Counted from the stretch's first letter, positions 11,021-27,319 are shown. The stretch is DNA of 64,000 bases from Brachynemurus nebulosus (GCA_035578155.1 JAPWDM010000003.1:20734916-20798915); one strand, 5' to 3'. Notes: a model not told the origin generated them from the sequence alone. Made by a program: numbers and translations.

Positions 11021-11330
11021 CGTTCGCCAGAAAATTTTGTTAGCCTAACGTTAGCTAACGGAGTTTGTACCGTTACAAACCTGAGGGCTCTGATTCAACA
11101 AAATTTAATGCACGTTAAATATTTTTTCATTGTTTGTCACGGTATAAATATTTAAATTTTAAAGTACAGCCACATTCAAAGATTTTGGAATAAAAACAAT
11201 CAGTTACCATGTTAGAAATTGTTGTTTTAATATCTAATGCAGGTTCATTTTTTGAATGCGAGCCCTCTGGTTTGTAAAGGTATAAACTCCATTAGCTAAC
11301 GTTAGGCTAACAAAATTTTCTGGTGAACGC
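11021..11330. mobile_element. 310 bp foldback element with ~90 bp arms
   Basis: The left arm (CGTTCGCCAGAAAATTTTGT...) and right arm (...ACAAAATTTTCTGGTGAACG) are near-perfect complements. They include the self-complementary CCTAACGTTAGCTAACGG and the GAGGGCTC block. The loop is about 130 bp. No open frame. The target duplication is unclear. Confidence 0.8.
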
Positions 11331-13125
11331 GCGCATTGTCAAAACTCAAAGAAAATTTAATTATTGGTTTTCGAAGTCGTTCTTTTAATGTTAACTTTGG
11401 TAATTTTTTTTTTAAATTTGCAATGTCAAAATAGCATTATGAAATCTTTAAGAAAGTGTGATTCCCTCCTAATTTGAGAGCTGGATCCGCTCCTGCCTAT
11501 ATACTACCTTATCTACCATAGAATACCCTAAATACAAAATTATTATTGACTTTCATTCATACAATTATTTTGCATACTTGTGAAAACGTTTGCATGAATT
11601 TGTACTATATCCATAAGCTATATACAAATATGAAACTTTTTTCGATTTTTGCATGTGATAATTTTTTTGGTAAAATATTCTCATTTTTCTAGTTTTCGCT
11701 AATAAGAATTATCCATGATATAAAGTCAATATTAACTTTCGTCTTCGTCAACTATAAGTCATTTAAGTCTCTGGAAAATTTATTTATTTGTCAAATTAAA
11801 AATTTTTATCATTTTTTTTTTTTTTACATTAAAATAGTTACATGTAAACTAAATTAATATTGTTTTAGTTTTATTTGAAATCGAAAATTTAGACCATGTT
11901 GGTTAACTTGTGATATTTACTTTCGTGAATTTCTAGAAAAAATTTCTCTTTTTTATGCTTGCTGTTCAACGAGATATAAAATCCGGTTAGAATGCCTGGC
12001 ATTTTTTTTTGGTATAAAAAATAAATATGTTGTACAGTTAGTGAATAGTTAATTTTCAATTGCTTCCGCTTCCTATTTCGATTTTCGACATGTCCCTGTG
12101 GACCTGATAACTGGTTGTAAGTTAAAATTTATACTTATGAATTTTTATAATATTTAAATAATCAATATTATGTAACGGGGTGTTTCATAATTAAAACAGA
12201 AAATCAGAAAACGTAAATTCGTTCAATAATTTTTGTTGTAATTTGATAATCAATTCAAACGATTTTTTTAACTATAAGTTATATAGAACCCTTTTAAAAA
12301 AATCACTTTGTATCATATATCTATTTACAAATACAAAACAATGAGTAGCTAAATATTATATACATAACTTTAAATTATTTCAAATATCCATTGCAGATAG
12401 AACGAATAATTTGACTAACTGGTGATATGTGTTTTAAACCGTGAACACAATATCCAGATACCCTGACATTATATTCTGATATTATTTAGTATATTTGATA
12501 GTATATTTGATATTATTTGAAGAATCTTCCTAATGATTCCCCATTTTATAAGTAAGCATGTATACTGATACATTTATTCCTAGGTTTGAATAAATAAATA
12601 AAACATTTTTTTTTTTCGATAAAACAGCCGAGCAACTTTTTCAAAAGTCAGTGCGGGACAACATAACAATCTTGAAACTAGGAAAAAAGGGAAAGGATTT
12701 TTAAAAAGCTAGAAAAATGCAACCTGATGAAAGTAGTTATTTATTTTTAAAATTATTATTTTACTGATGCGATATTTCTTAACTAATTGTAAGTTAGTTT
12801 TAGGTAATACCTTCGGGAAGGCTTTTTTAATTTTTAATTTTTTTCTCTTAAGGATTTCGTAGTTCTAAGAACAAAGTCTCTACGAATTCGTTAATTTCTG
12901 TCATTGCATGAGGTGGTTTATCCACAATTCATCACTTTGTAATAGTCAGTGTTGAATTTTGCACAATTTCAGACAAAGTGATATAAAAAATAATTTAAAA
13001 TTTGTTACTTACAGTATTTATACACAATTTATCGATTTATTCATTAATTACTGGTTGAGAGCAAGAACTATACCGCTGGTGTCGCTACTCAACTTATTAC
13101 ATCAACATTTTCTAGAAAACATGAG
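11331..13125. other. Unassigned A+T-rich sequence
   Basis: Contains homopolymer runs and short A+T repeats. No genes, RNA genes or element ends were recognised. Confidence 0.5.
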
Positions 13126-13262
13126 AAACGTCGATGATCGAAGAATATGAAAATTCTATGAATGCTTGCATACGTAGGTATATATGTATGATATTTAAAT
13201 AATTAAAACATTATCTACACATGCATACATTTATAGAATTTTCATATTCTTCTATCATTTTT
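13126..13262. repeat. Short inverted repeat
   Basis: GAAGAATATGAAAATTCTAT at 13139 pairs with ATAGAATTTTCATATTCTTC ending near 13253, with further pairing through GCTTGCATACGTA and ACATGCATACA. A related sequence (AGAATTTTCATAGTTTTCGA) is at 15406. Confidence 0.6.
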
Positions 13263-13317
13263 GTACAGAACGACAAGCGATTGTCAATTTTATTGTTAGT
13301 ACATCAATAATTGCAGG

Positions 13318-16340
<3,023 letters not shown>

Positions 16341-16343
<3 letters not shown>

Positions 16344-16699
16344 TGAAAACTGTTTCATCTCCATTATTTATGGGTCAAAAAAGAAATGGTTAGTTTATTT
16401 AGGTACCTACGATTGCTGAAAATGTTCAATATAAAGCAGGGCAATGGTCTAATAATGGCCAATCACAAATTTTACAAGCACAATAAGAAAATCTAGTAAT
16501 AAAGACAATATAGTTCGAAACAAAGGTGGCTTGCGTATATGTAGACAATATTATTCAGATTGAGGTGTTTTTTTGTTGTCTGTTTGTTTATTCATTGTAG
16601 CTACAGTTGGCACTCGATAATGTTGTAAATTTTCGTTGTATTTTGTATTATAAAACAAAATTTGTATAACTTAAATTACTCGCTTGATTTATTATCGTT
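16341..16699. other. Unassigned A+T-rich sequence
   Basis: No genes or repeats were recognised. Confidence 0.5.
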
Positions 16700-16703
16700 T
16701 TAA

Positions 16704-17008
16704 CCCATTAACGCTCATGGCGAAACTGTTGTTTTAATTTTAGTTTTTTTGGATTAAATTAATGAAAATAAACTAAAAATATATGAAATGATTAAAAAAA
16801 AACAAAAAAACAAACAATTGAATGGGTTCTACACGTGCACAGAGCGGTGTACGGTAGGCGAAATTGTCCTCAACAGAGCCTTTTCACGCAGAATGTTAAT
16901 TTGATAACATTTTGAAGTTACTTTTTCTTTTTTAAGTAGAATATGTTTTAAATAAAAAAAAGTCCATTTATAAGGTGTACACAAGCGTGTACGGCGGGCG
17001 CTAATGGG
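16704..17008. mobile_element. piggyBac-type MITE 1, 305 bp, TTAA target
   Basis: The element begins CCCATTAACGC and ends GCGCTAATGGG, an 11 bp inverted repeat with one mismatch. It is flanked on both sides by TTAA (16700-16703 and 17009-17012), the piggyBac target. GTGTACGG is repeated internally (near 16848 and 16987) beside the right end. Non-coding. Confidence 0.88.
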
Positions 17009-17231
17009 TTAAAATAAAATTGTTTGATAAATTTATGTTCAGTTGGATAGAAATTATAATTTTAGAACAAATAATGGTCAGAATTTTTTTAAACCATTTT
17101 CGATTAATTTACTTAGAGTGCATTTACTCTTTAATTACACTATTACAGGGTCGCGGTGAGAAATCAAGAGTCGAGAGGGACAAATTATTCTAGGCTCCCC
17201 GTTAAATGTATAATTTACCATTGACACTTAA

Positions 17232-17528
17232 CCCTTTGCACTCGAACCATTTTTTAGTATGGGTACTCAGCTACTCGACAATAATTTTAATAAAAAATTG
17301 TAATACATGAAAGATAACTATTTTAAACAAAAGTAGTTTACTTACATATTTTATTTTTATTTGATATTACAAACATTTTATTTTAATTTTCCTTATATAA
17401 ATTATAATATTATAATTTTCCTTAGTGTGATATTTGAAGTAAAAAATAGAATGGCGCCTGAGAGGCACCTTTCGAGTGTAAAGGGTATTTATTGTGTCGC
17501 CGTGGCGGCACCTATCGAGTTCAAAGGG
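17232..17528. mobile_element. piggyBac-type MITE 2, 297 bp, TTAA target
   Basis: It starts CCCTTTGCACTCGA and ends TCGAGTTCAAAGGG, a 14 bp inverted repeat with one mismatch, between TTAA at 17228-17231 and 17529-17532. A second copy of the end motif (TTTCGAGTGTAAAGGGT) lies about 50 bp inside the right end. Its sequence is unrelated to MITE 1. Confidence 0.9.
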
Positions 17529-17544
17529 TTAAAATTAAGTAAAA

Positions 17545-17665
17545 AGTACCGGCCGAAGCCTTCTTTAGTACTCGGACAGGGGGGCTACTGCTCCGGCTGC
17601 GTCTCCTGCTTACGCCCTTGTCCAGCTAGCAAGATTCTTGCTACTAAGCTAAGAGAGCCTATAAA
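17545..17665. other. Isolated G+C-rich patch, unidentified
   Basis: Unusually G+C-rich for this window (CCGGCCGAAGCC.. then CTCCGGCTGCGTCTCCTGC). An open frame crosses it but I recognise no protein. It has no cloverleaf, Pol III box pair or repeat partner that I can identify. It could be a relic exon or SINE fragment. Confidence 0.3.
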
Positions 17666-17751
17666 CATTTCAGAAAAATTTCACTTGATCATTTGTACAT
17701 GTAGCCATTTCATTTATTGTCTAAAAATCGTAACACCCTATAAATTTTGTA

Positions 17752-18551
17752 CACGGAGAGAAAAATCCTATAATTTTTGTAGAGAAAATTTCAGAAAAAT
17801 TACTATGCTCCCTATAATCCGTGCGCGATCGACGACCAAAATAAAAAATATGTGCTAGCATGGTAAAATTTAATGTGGTGCTAACACAACTTTTATCACA
17901 CTCTTATGCATGTATATTATAGTTTAATTCTTGTTGTCGTACTCTTTCATTTACGCATCTGACTCGCGACCTTATATTGGTTGCACATAACCTGTAAAAA
18001 CATGTATACAAAAATGATGGCCAACAATTTAATTCTAATACATATACTAAAGATAGGTAAATAACAAAAATATGAATCAAACGATGACATCACCCTAAGA
18101 GAGTGTAAAAGCAACTGACAAGTAGCTGCCGTAGCTGCATCAACGGGCCTGGTGCGAGCTGTCTGACAAAGTTTCTTCCACAGTCCACACCTATATAGGT
18201 TCGCATGTAACCCATGTAACTCGCTGACTGAACTGTACATTTCATTAGAGCGATCCCAACACAACCAACCTTCTTTCTGTTTTTTTTCTTTCTATTATTA
18301 GCATGTTAGCATGGAAATTTTTTTAATAAATACAATTAAAAATTATTTTTTTGTCGGTAATGGAACTTTTTACTGTGCTGTTTTACAAATTTTACGGAGA
18401 TAATATTACGAAAAGAACATTCCATCCTTTAAATTTTTTGTGATTAATTATAATCTTTATATTTTTACCTTACAGAATTTAATATGTTCGTCCTTTACAC
18501 GTCGATTGTAGTGCTGAGCACAGTAATTTTTATAGGAATTTTCTCTCCGTG
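17752..18551. mobile_element. CACGG TA-target MITE, copy 1 (800 bp)
   Basis: The termini CACGGAGAGAAAAATCCTAT and the complementary ATAGGAATTTTCTCTCCGTG are flanked by TA on each side. Its right ~100 bp (ATATGTTCG..TTACACGTCGATTGTAGT) is the sequence that forms both arms of the compact copy at 37131-37346. A second full copy lies at 24838-25669. The target and ends suggest a Tc1/mariner-like or related TA-targeting element. No transposase. Confidence 0.85.
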
Positions 18552-18763
18552 TATGTGACGTTTGTTCCAATTTGTGTTTTAATTGTCATAAAGCGTAAAT
18601 AAAAGGAGTCTATTTATTGAAAAGGCCTCAAGTCATTTTTAGTCGAATTTTTCCTTGAAAAAATTAGACTTATACAGTCTATACGACAAGAACGGTGAGA
18701 GACGAGAGTAGGGGCACTATCCGTTTTCAGACCCGTAGAACACGGATATGTAGAAAAAAAATG

Positions 18764-18765
<2 letters not shown>

Positions 18766-18832
<67 letters not shown>
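18766..18832. repeat. (TA)n microsatellite in PQ element
   Basis: About 67 bp TA tract. The other full PQ copy has one at the same internal site (32667-32746). Confidence 0.97.
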
Positions 18833-18835
<3 letters not shown>

Positions 18836-20091
18836 CCGCCACCTTTTAATTTGTGTAGGGCCCCCCTATGGAAGTTAAGAGTTGAAATTTGGTAAATGGG
18901 GCTCATTTTCGAGGTACCTCAAACTATCAAAGTGGGGTCAAATTTTGGGAAAATTTTTGATCCGACCCAACTTTTAAGGGGGTGGTGGGTGGCAGAAAAG
19001 CAATAAAACTTTTCCAAACCGGTTGGAAATAATGTTTTGGTCAATTATCTACAACATATCCAAAATTCAGCTTCCTAGGATGATTTTAGTGGGAGTAGAG
19101 GGGGGAAAAACGATTTTCGCTGGATCTAACAGGCCCCCAGCCCCCCAGAATTAATGTAGAGGGTTGAAATTTGGTGTGTTGATAAAGTTCATATCTAGGT
19201 TGTGCCCACCACCCTCATTTTTAAGCTACAATTTCATGCATTTTCGACGTTTTCGAAGTTTGTACCACTCGCACAGGTCACCCTGTATTCGGATTGAGTT
19301 AGTATCAAGGGGGTGCCTTTTGGGAGTCTCGACTTTCAAACCCTACCACCACCATTTTTATATCCAAAAGAACATGATTTTTCTTGTTTTTTAACAGTTT
19401 CGTTCGGGTCAAAATCTCCCCAAATAAACCTAGAGGGCTGAAATTTTGTGTACAGGTTAAGCTAATAGCCAGACACTGTTTTTTGGGGGTTTCAACTTTT
19501 AACCCTTACCCCTACGATTTTTACGCAAATATTTCCTTAATTTTTTTGCTTGTTTTCTTACACGTCTAGAGACTCTCTAAGGAAACCTAGAGGGCTGAAA
19601 TTTTGTACGTGTATTCAGTTAGTATTCAGCTAGTACCTTTTAGGGAGTCCACGTTACTTTTCCCCCCATTTCTTCCATTTTTACATCGGAATTGAATGCT
19701 ATTGTTAAATGTGTTTTAAATGCATTACTTTTATTCTAAATACAAGTAGGCGAATAGTAATTTAAAAAAATTTAAAAAAAAGTGAATACAATTTTTTAAC
19801 AAATGAAATACATACATATTAAGTAATTTGAAAATGTTATTAAAGTCACTGTTTATTTATAAATTAGGAATTTTGGATTTTTATTATTTATAAAATAGAA
19901 ATTTTGGATTTTTTTGGAAAGAAAAAATATCTTCATAAAAGCCTTCCAGTTTACTATTTAAGTTCCTTTTAGCGAATTTCCAAAACTGGAAATTCAGCTT
20001 TTACGCCAGGTGTCATGGTGCAACCTAAGCCCGAGACCATATCAGAAATATGTTTTGAGGTCCCTAGAATACGAAAATGATATTCACTAAA

Positions 20092-20221
<130 letters not shown>

Positions 20222-22289
20222 CCGCGCGATAACTCTCGAACGAAACGTTTAATGCTTATGAAATTTTGTGTGCGAATTCGATTTTCCAAATCGTTGGATG
20301 AGTTCGTTAGCCAGACACGTCGGATGCCCAGAAGTAGGCTTTCCGGGCGTTTTTTGTCAACAAAATGAGTTTTTTGCCAGAATTAAGCAAATTTTCAAAT
20401 TTTTTTTTACACCAAGCCTTAGTAAAAGGTAAAATGCATAAAAAATGTTTTTATACCTTTGCTCTAAATTACTTACTTTTCGAGAAAAACTAGGAAATAT
20501 GTCGTTCTCCATTTCACTCGCACTCGCATTCTTTTTTTTTCTGTCTCATTTTTTACGAGCTAAATTCGAAAAAAGCCGCTTTTTAAGTAGCATGTCATGA
20601 TTTTTTTAATCCAATTTAACGATTCGGCTATATTCTTTTTCTTTGTCAGTTAAATGTTTTTATAATGTATCTCTATTCCATTTTTTTCTAGATAAAAAAT
20701 CACGGCGCAGTTTTTTATGTGATATGATCAGAATTTAGATGATGTTTACACCTTCCTAAAATTAATAAGAGCTTGCTACAATCGCATAAAAATTACGTTA
20801 AATCATATTCAAACAATAATATTTTTACGTAATTTTCTATCCAAATGACAATACTACGTTATAATTATATGTATAAACCCATCATTTTAGTGGTAAATAA
20901 ATTTGCACATTCAGTTTTTTTTTTCTTTTGACAACAAAACAAATAATTTTAAATTTTGACAAGTTGTATTATACATTTTTGAAAATATTAAATATTTATT
21001 TTTTTAAGGCAAAAATGTATTAAAGATCTGAAATTTGTTTAACAAAAACCATACATCTGCTCGTTTTACCTTAAAAATCTCGGAAAATAGAATATTTTTC
21101 AATAATTAACTCAAAAAAAGCATATATGAGGTAATTTTCATGATATTTTTTTGAAAATTTCAAAATAGTAGGGTTACAATGTTTTTTTTTTTTAATTATT
21201 TTGTAGAATTTGGTAAACACACATCGTAAAAAGTACTCGCCTTGAAAAAATCAAACAAGTATTTAAAAAAAAAATACTATTTCTTAAAGAAAATATTAAA
21301 ATTATGTACAAATGCCGTCCTGACCAACTGATATATTGGAACCGATTTTGAGCAGCTGGATTTACTACAGGCAAAAGCTCATAGCGAATACACACATTTT
21401 TTAACATCCTTTTGAATTTTGTAATTCAGTCATTGCAAATAAAATCTAAATAAAAAAAATCTATATGACCTGTTTTTTCTCAATTTTCTAGCATCAAATC
21501 TAGCGATAATTAACTAGCGGGTGATTGTATTGACCACACATTTTAATGTAAAATATATTAATTTTAACCGGCTTCAAAATAACGTTTCGATTTTAACAAT
21601 AAAAATATTTAAAAAAGTATTTAAGTTCTGGGAAGATTGTCAAAAAGGGACTGAAATATTTAATGTGTTAAGTACTTACTAGACTTATAAACTTTCATTT
21701 TCGTATACGCTTTCGGTTTCGGATATTTAATTATTTCGGATATCGGTAGTTTTAGTTACGGTTACGAATATCCATAACATCCCTAATGTAAATGTTTGTC
21801 AATCCAACTTCATCGAGAGAAAGTTAATTAGGTATTTACGATTTTCGGAAGAACACGTATATAAATTTTATAAGTACGTATTATCATATAAACACATTTG
21901 GTTTGCAATTTTTTAATAATTAGTTTCTACGCTACTGAAATTATCTATCCATTTGAAAATTGGGATCCAGTGATGTACATTGACACTACAAAAGTGTGGG
22001 TGAAAAATTTCATTTTCACTTTTACTGAAATTATGTCATAAATTCATATTTTCAGAATTTATTCATTTGACAGAAAAATTCTAAATTATTAAAAAAGCCA
22101 AATAATTAATAACAATTAAAATAAAAAAAAAAAAAAAACAGAAAACATTTATTTATATTTGCATTTTTATAAAAACATGTAGGTATTATATTTTATATGC
22201 ACTTTAACTAAAATGTCAAACTTCACACGTTCTTAATTTTCAATTTCACTCATAATGTGCTTAAAAATCAAAACTTAAAGTTTATAATA

Positions 22290-22410
22290 TTCACAATCCG
22301 TGTAGAGTGTCCATACGTCTTGGTTTTCCCGGATTTGTCACGGTTCTAGCTCCGTTGCTCCGGTGTCCCGACTGACTTTTTCAAGACGTCGGTCGATTTG
22401 TTTCGGTTTT
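22290..22410 (+). mobile_element. Probable hAT end fragment
   Basis: A G+C-richer string (GAGTGTCCATACGTC, TTTTCCCGGATTTGTC, GGTGTCCCGACTG) resembles one end of hAT elements that carry CCCGG-rich ends. No opposite end was found. Confidence 0.35.
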
Positions 22411-22994
22411 TCAAATTACTAATTTTTGTTTTCATCATCTAATAAGTACACAATTTTTCATTTTAAATCATGAATAGTTCAGTATCATATTAAAAGATCA
22501 ACAGTAGATTCATTTACAACCAAACCTAAAAATATTTAAAAAAAATTAATTACTAATTAAATTTTCCAAGTTTTTTCGATTTTACCTTAAACACGAACTT
22601 CCAAAAAACATTTTCTTTTCTTAACTTTCCATCATATATGTATCTACATAAATAAATTGTAATATTATTTTGCTTGCTTTTATGATACTGTAGGTACTGA
22701 AGTTATTGAACAATTAAAAATTAAAATGACTGGAATTTTATTCGAACTTTTAAATAAAGTAGTTAACTAACGCGCTAGATAGATAACGCCACAATACAGA
22801 AATTGCCAACATTTAAATGTTCATGTTTCACATTAATACAAAATAAAATACATTAATACAAAATAAAATTGTCTAAGAAGCTCACTTTCATAAGAAATTT
22901 TATAAAAATTTAAAAAATATATATTTCCTAGAACAGGGGGCGATTTATTTTAAAAAAAAATTAATATTTTAAATAAAGAGCCATTAATAGGTAA

Positions 22995-23600
22995 TCTATA
23001 CATATAATACAAATGTAACGAGATCGTTTCTGTATAGGGAATATTTTTTAAAAATTGTGCAGATACTGTAAATAGTTATCGATGTAGATATCAAAACAGC
23101 GATTTTTTAAATTTTTGTCTGTCTGTCTGTCTGTCTGTCTGTTCGTCTGTTCACGCATCACACAAAAACTACTGGATGGATTTTAATGAAATTTGGTGTG
23201 CCGACAACTTATTACCCGGATCAACATCTAAGATACTTTCTACTTCGAGAAAATGTCTCATTCCCACGGGAAAATGGAAAAACCATGTTGAGCATGTGCA
23301 TACAGTACGCAAAAACTATTGAACGGATTTTGATGCAATTTGGTGTGGTGATAACTTATTACCTGAGTCCGCATCTCAGATACTTTTTATTTCGGGAAAG
23401 TGGCTCATTCCCACAGGAAAATAAAAAAACTTTTTGAGCATGTGCACATATTACGCGAAAACTATTGAACGGATTTTTATGAAATCTGGTGTAGTGATAA
23501 CTTATTACCTGCGTCAACATTTAGGATACTTTTTATTACGGGAAAATATTTCCTTCCTTCAGGAAAATTCAAAAATTATTTTGCTTATGTGCATGTATAC
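22995..23600 (+). mobile_element. Helitron-like 5' segment with three ~146 bp tandem repeats
   Basis: It begins TCTATACATATAATAC after an A, a usual Helitron-like 5' start. A (GTCT)n tract follows at about 23117-23148. Then come three tandem units opening with AAAACTAYTGRAYGGATTTT at about 23164, 23311 and 23457 (period 146-147 bp). Each contains TTGGTGTGGTGATAACTTATTACC and a GGGAAA..CCCACRGGAAAA block. A CTRR end with hairpin was not found, so the 3' end is missing or decayed. Open frames here follow the repeat and are not genes. Confidence 0.6.
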
Positions 23601-24406
23601 TTAAAACTATTGTTCTATGCGAATGCTTTATAATTACTATACTTATATACTTGTCATTTATTACATTAAATTTACCATAATACAAAATTTCTGGAGACTA
23701 ACTCTATTTTAAATTAATTTAGAAATTTCGAAAATTTAAGTGCCTATATTTCCGAGAAATTCATTTTGGATGAAACTTGTTATATTTATAGGATAGATAC
23801 TAGTTTGGGATGCAAATATAATAAAACAATAAAACGTTGGAAGTCCAAAAATTTTGTATGAGTTCTCCAGTCAGACACGTCCAATTCCAAAAACCTCAAA
23901 AAAATGAGTTTTTTTGCAAACAATTTGCCAAAATTTAAAAGTTTTTCCAATTTTTTTTACATTGTGGTAAAGAACCAAGAAAATCACAGAAAATACATTT
24001 TGAACCATTATTCTAGGTAAGCGGGTTTTCGAAAAAAAGTAACTTTTATGATTGGAAATTCGCTATGTTATGCAGATGCTGCGACAGGGGTATTTTAATA
24101 TTTAAAAATAAAACACAAAGGCAATTGGCGGATAAGCATGGATAGAAATGCCCTTGTACGAATTGTGTTGGCTTTTTCCCTGTTAACTGCTATCGGCACA
24201 AAATTGAAATTTACTGAGATTCAGCCCTTAAAAACTTAAAACCTTTTTTTAAAGCCCCGATCAACCGAACACTCATCATCAGTTTTGAAACCACCAAAAT
24301 TACCAATCGCTTGTGGACTTTCAATTATATTTCGCTTGTGGACACTCAATACCGAAGATGAAAGGAAAAATTTGACTTCCGTGATGGGGCTCCGCTGCCC
24401 ACGGCG

Positions 24407-24835
24407 TTTTTTAATTTATGTTCCTCTTTTTTTATTATGTTTAATAGTAAGTTAAAGTCAGAAGACAAAAGTCACTTTAGTATAAGGATTAATTTAGTGT
24501 TAAGATAAAATACGCACACTTATTGATTGTCTCAAATTCTTCTAGCTAGTCTTCTGTAATAAGCATCGACTCTAATCACAAAGCCTGTTTTAGTGGCTGG
24601 TTGGGAATAAATGAAATACTTTATTTGGTGTATGTTATCCTACATTCTTTATAGTTTAGCCTTTTAGTATTTGTACAATATACAGGTGGGTTTTTTGAAA
24701 GGGTGAGTTTCCATTTATGATACAGCCAAACTGTTGTTTTAATCAAAAAAATTGCTCTAATAAAAGTCGTAGACAACCGATTGCTATGGTCAGGAGTTTT
24801 ATAGCTTTCACAGTTTTCGATTTATGACGTAAACT
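24407..24835. other. Unassigned A+T-rich sequence
   Basis: Nothing was recognised between the PQ 3' end and the second CACGG MITE. Confidence 0.5.
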
Positions 24836-24837
24836 TA

Positions 24838-25669
24838 CACGGAGAGAAAAATCATATAATTTTTGTAGATAAAATTTCAGAAAGATTACCATGCTCTCTT
24901 ATAATGCGTGCGCGATCGACGACCAAAATAAAAAATATGTGCTAGCATGGTAAAATTTAATGTGCTAACACAACTTTTATCACACTCTTATGCATATATG
25001 TTGTACTTTAATTCTTGTTGTCGTACTCTTCCATGTGCGCATCTGACCCGCAACCTTATGTTGCTTGGGCGGTACCTGTAAAAACTTCGAACCTGTAAGA
25101 ACTTTATGATGCATACAAAAATGATTGCCAACAATATATTCTAATACTAAAGATAGTGGAGTAACAAAATTATGAGTTAAACGGTGACATCCCTGTCCTC
25201 TAAGACAGAGTATTGAATACTGCTTGCTGCTTGTAAGACAGTCTAATGAATCAAGGTGCTTGGTCCGACCCGTCCGACCAAGTTGGTCGTCCACACCTAT
25301 GGTTGGCTATGTGACTTGCTATGAGTGAGGTAGATTTCAAGAGCGCAGCGTTCACAACACACACAACCTTCTTTCTCTTTTTTTCTTTCTACTATTAGCA
25401 GATAGCAGTTCAAATATTATAATACAGCATAGTAATTTTTGTAAGAAAAACAATTAAAAAATATTTTTTTGTCGGCAATGGAACTTTTTACTGTGCTGTT
25501 CTACAAATTTTACGGAACTAATATTACGGAAACAATATTCTATCCTTTAAATTTTCTATGATTAATTATAATTTTTATATTTTTACCGTACAAAATGGAA
25601 TATGTTCGCCTTTTACACGTCGATTGTAGTGCTGAGCACAGTAATTTTTATATGAATTTTCTCTCCGTG
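24838..25669. mobile_element. CACGG TA-target MITE, copy 2 (832 bp)
   Basis: Same ends (CACGGAGAGAAAAATCATAT.. ..ATATGAATTTTCTCTCCGTG) and TA flanks as copy 1, and collinear with it along most of its length (for example GTGCTAGCATGGTAAAATTT near 24940 and 17849). Non-coding; frames inside are not conserved between copies. Confidence 0.85.
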
Positions 25670-26449
25670 TACAGTTTTTTAAACGGGAGTGTATGCTTAA
25701 AAGTTTCTCAAAAATTATTTTGCTACAGTTCATTACACATTTTTAAAGTTCGTGTTCAAATGACTTCAAACGATGTAGGAAGTTGCGTTATTTAAAAAAA
25801 AAACTTAGCTTAGCATGGCTAACTTACAACAAATTGAAATTATTAAGTAGATAAAATTTATCAGATAAAACTGGCAGCAAAATACAGCAATGAAATAGAA
25901 TTTAAGTTCTATAAAAAATCATTTTGAGATATCTTCCTATTAGACAGTTACAGATACCTCCCTAAAACATCAAATTACACATATTTCTATCCATTTTTAG
26001 CATATTTATTACTAGTACTTCCGATTCAAATAATCTCTCTTTATAATTATTGCCTGATTCCAATGATTGATTCATGCATGTATGATGTGTATATATGTAT
26101 ATTGTATATATACATGTAGGTATTGTATTTCTACGAGCTGTCTTTTAAATAAATAAAAAATTCAAACAATTTTCAATAAATCAATGAATGTGCTTCAGAT
26201 TCTTAAATTAAGTTACTTTGACTACTAATCTGATTTGACTAATTTGATTTTATGACACAAATATTAAAAATTATAAGAATTTTGTGTGCCACGTTTATAT
26301 TCTAAAATTAATAAATTTAAAAGAAATTCAAAAAATAAACTTGGTTAAAATTTCAAATATTAATATTAATATTAAAATTGTTTTTTATTTATATTTTGAA
26401 TAGATGCATTAGATAGTTTTAGACCAGTTAATATATAGTACTACTTTGA
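25670..26449. other. Unassigned A+T-rich sequence
   Basis: No genes or element ends were recognised. Confidence 0.5.
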
Positions 26450-26457
26450 CACTGTAG

Positions 26458-26635
26458 CAGTGGCGTAGTGAACCTAACTGGCGCCCGGGGCACGACAATT
26501 TATTGGCCCCCCCGTTCCTCCAAAAAAACACGTATAGTTAATATTTGGCACCTCTTTGGTACACATTTGGCGCCCTTCTGCAAATCGCGCCCGGTGCATG
26601 ATAGACCCCCTTGCACCCCCGTCGCTACGCGTCTG
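26458..26635. mobile_element. hAT MITE, 178 bp, perfect 8 bp TSD
   Basis: It starts CAGTGGCGTAG and ends CTACGCGTCTG, an 11 bp inverted repeat with two mismatches. A perfect CACTGTAG duplication flanks it at 26450-26457 and 26636-26643. GGCGCCCGGGGCACGA near the left end and GCGCCCGGTGCATGAT near the right are direct-repeat-like inner motifs. A frame crosses it but is not a gene. Confidence 0.92.
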
Positions 26636-26643
26636 CACTGTAG

Positions 26644-27316
26644 CTCGAAAACTACAAAAGCTATAAAGTTCTGGACTATAGTAATTGGATACCCCCTACT
26701 GGTATCTACAACTCTTATTTTAACAACTTCTCAATTAAATCAACGGTTTGACGGAAATAAAAATGGAAACCCTCAAAAAATTCAGCCTGTATCATTGGAC
26801 ACAGCCCTATTGGACACATGTATTCTTTGTTTTTAATTTAACGGAATTAAGAGTTAAGAACATTATTTTACACCCACATAAGCACGCAGGTAATGTATTT
26901 ATTGTTTTTCTATTTTTGGTTTATATATGATGTTTATATTATATGGATGTAAAAGGTTATATGTTTCGTACTAAGATAGCTCAAGTTTATCAGACAAAAA
27001 GTTAATAACCTTTATTTCTTTGGATTGAAAATTGATTATTCAAGAAGAAATTTTTTTCCAATTCTGAAAATCATTATTTCAATTTAGGAAGACATAACTT
27101 TTAGAATACCTCAACAATTCTTTTAAAACAATTTTAAAAGTAAGAGCCTATACATGAAAAGTACTACTAAGAAAATTTTTTCTTCAATTCAGGAATTGTT
27201 TTTACATTTTTTTTATGTGTAAAAGTAATAATTCGTTTCTTTTTCAAATTTTTGCCAGTTCAGTGACAACAAAGTTAACATACTAAATTGAGCGGAAACA
27301 AGAGATGTATATGTAT

Positions 27317-27318
<2 letters not shown>
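26644..27318. other. Unassigned A+T-rich sequence
   Basis: No genes or repeats were recognised; short open frames have no family resemblance. Confidence 0.45.

Positions 27319-27319
<1 letters not shown>

Noticed and set aside
17545..17665. G+C-rich patch considered as a tRNA or tRNA-derived SINE
   Set aside because: No A/B box pair in the right spacing and no cloverleaf could be drawn.
17361..17858. 165-residue open frame with several Cys residues (CSGCVSCLRPCP)
   Set aside because: It crosses the end of a piggyBac MITE, unrelated spacer and the start of a CACGG MITE. The Cys spacing comes from the G+C-rich patch and I recognise no family.
23164..23590. Three spaced repeats considered as a CRISPR-like array
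   Set aside because: The repeats are about 146 bp with no constant-short-repeat/unique-spacer pattern. They are Helitron-type internal repeats in eukaryotic DNA.
26468..26836. 122-residue open frame
   Set aside because: It begins inside a hAT MITE and runs past its target duplication, so it cannot be one conserved gene.
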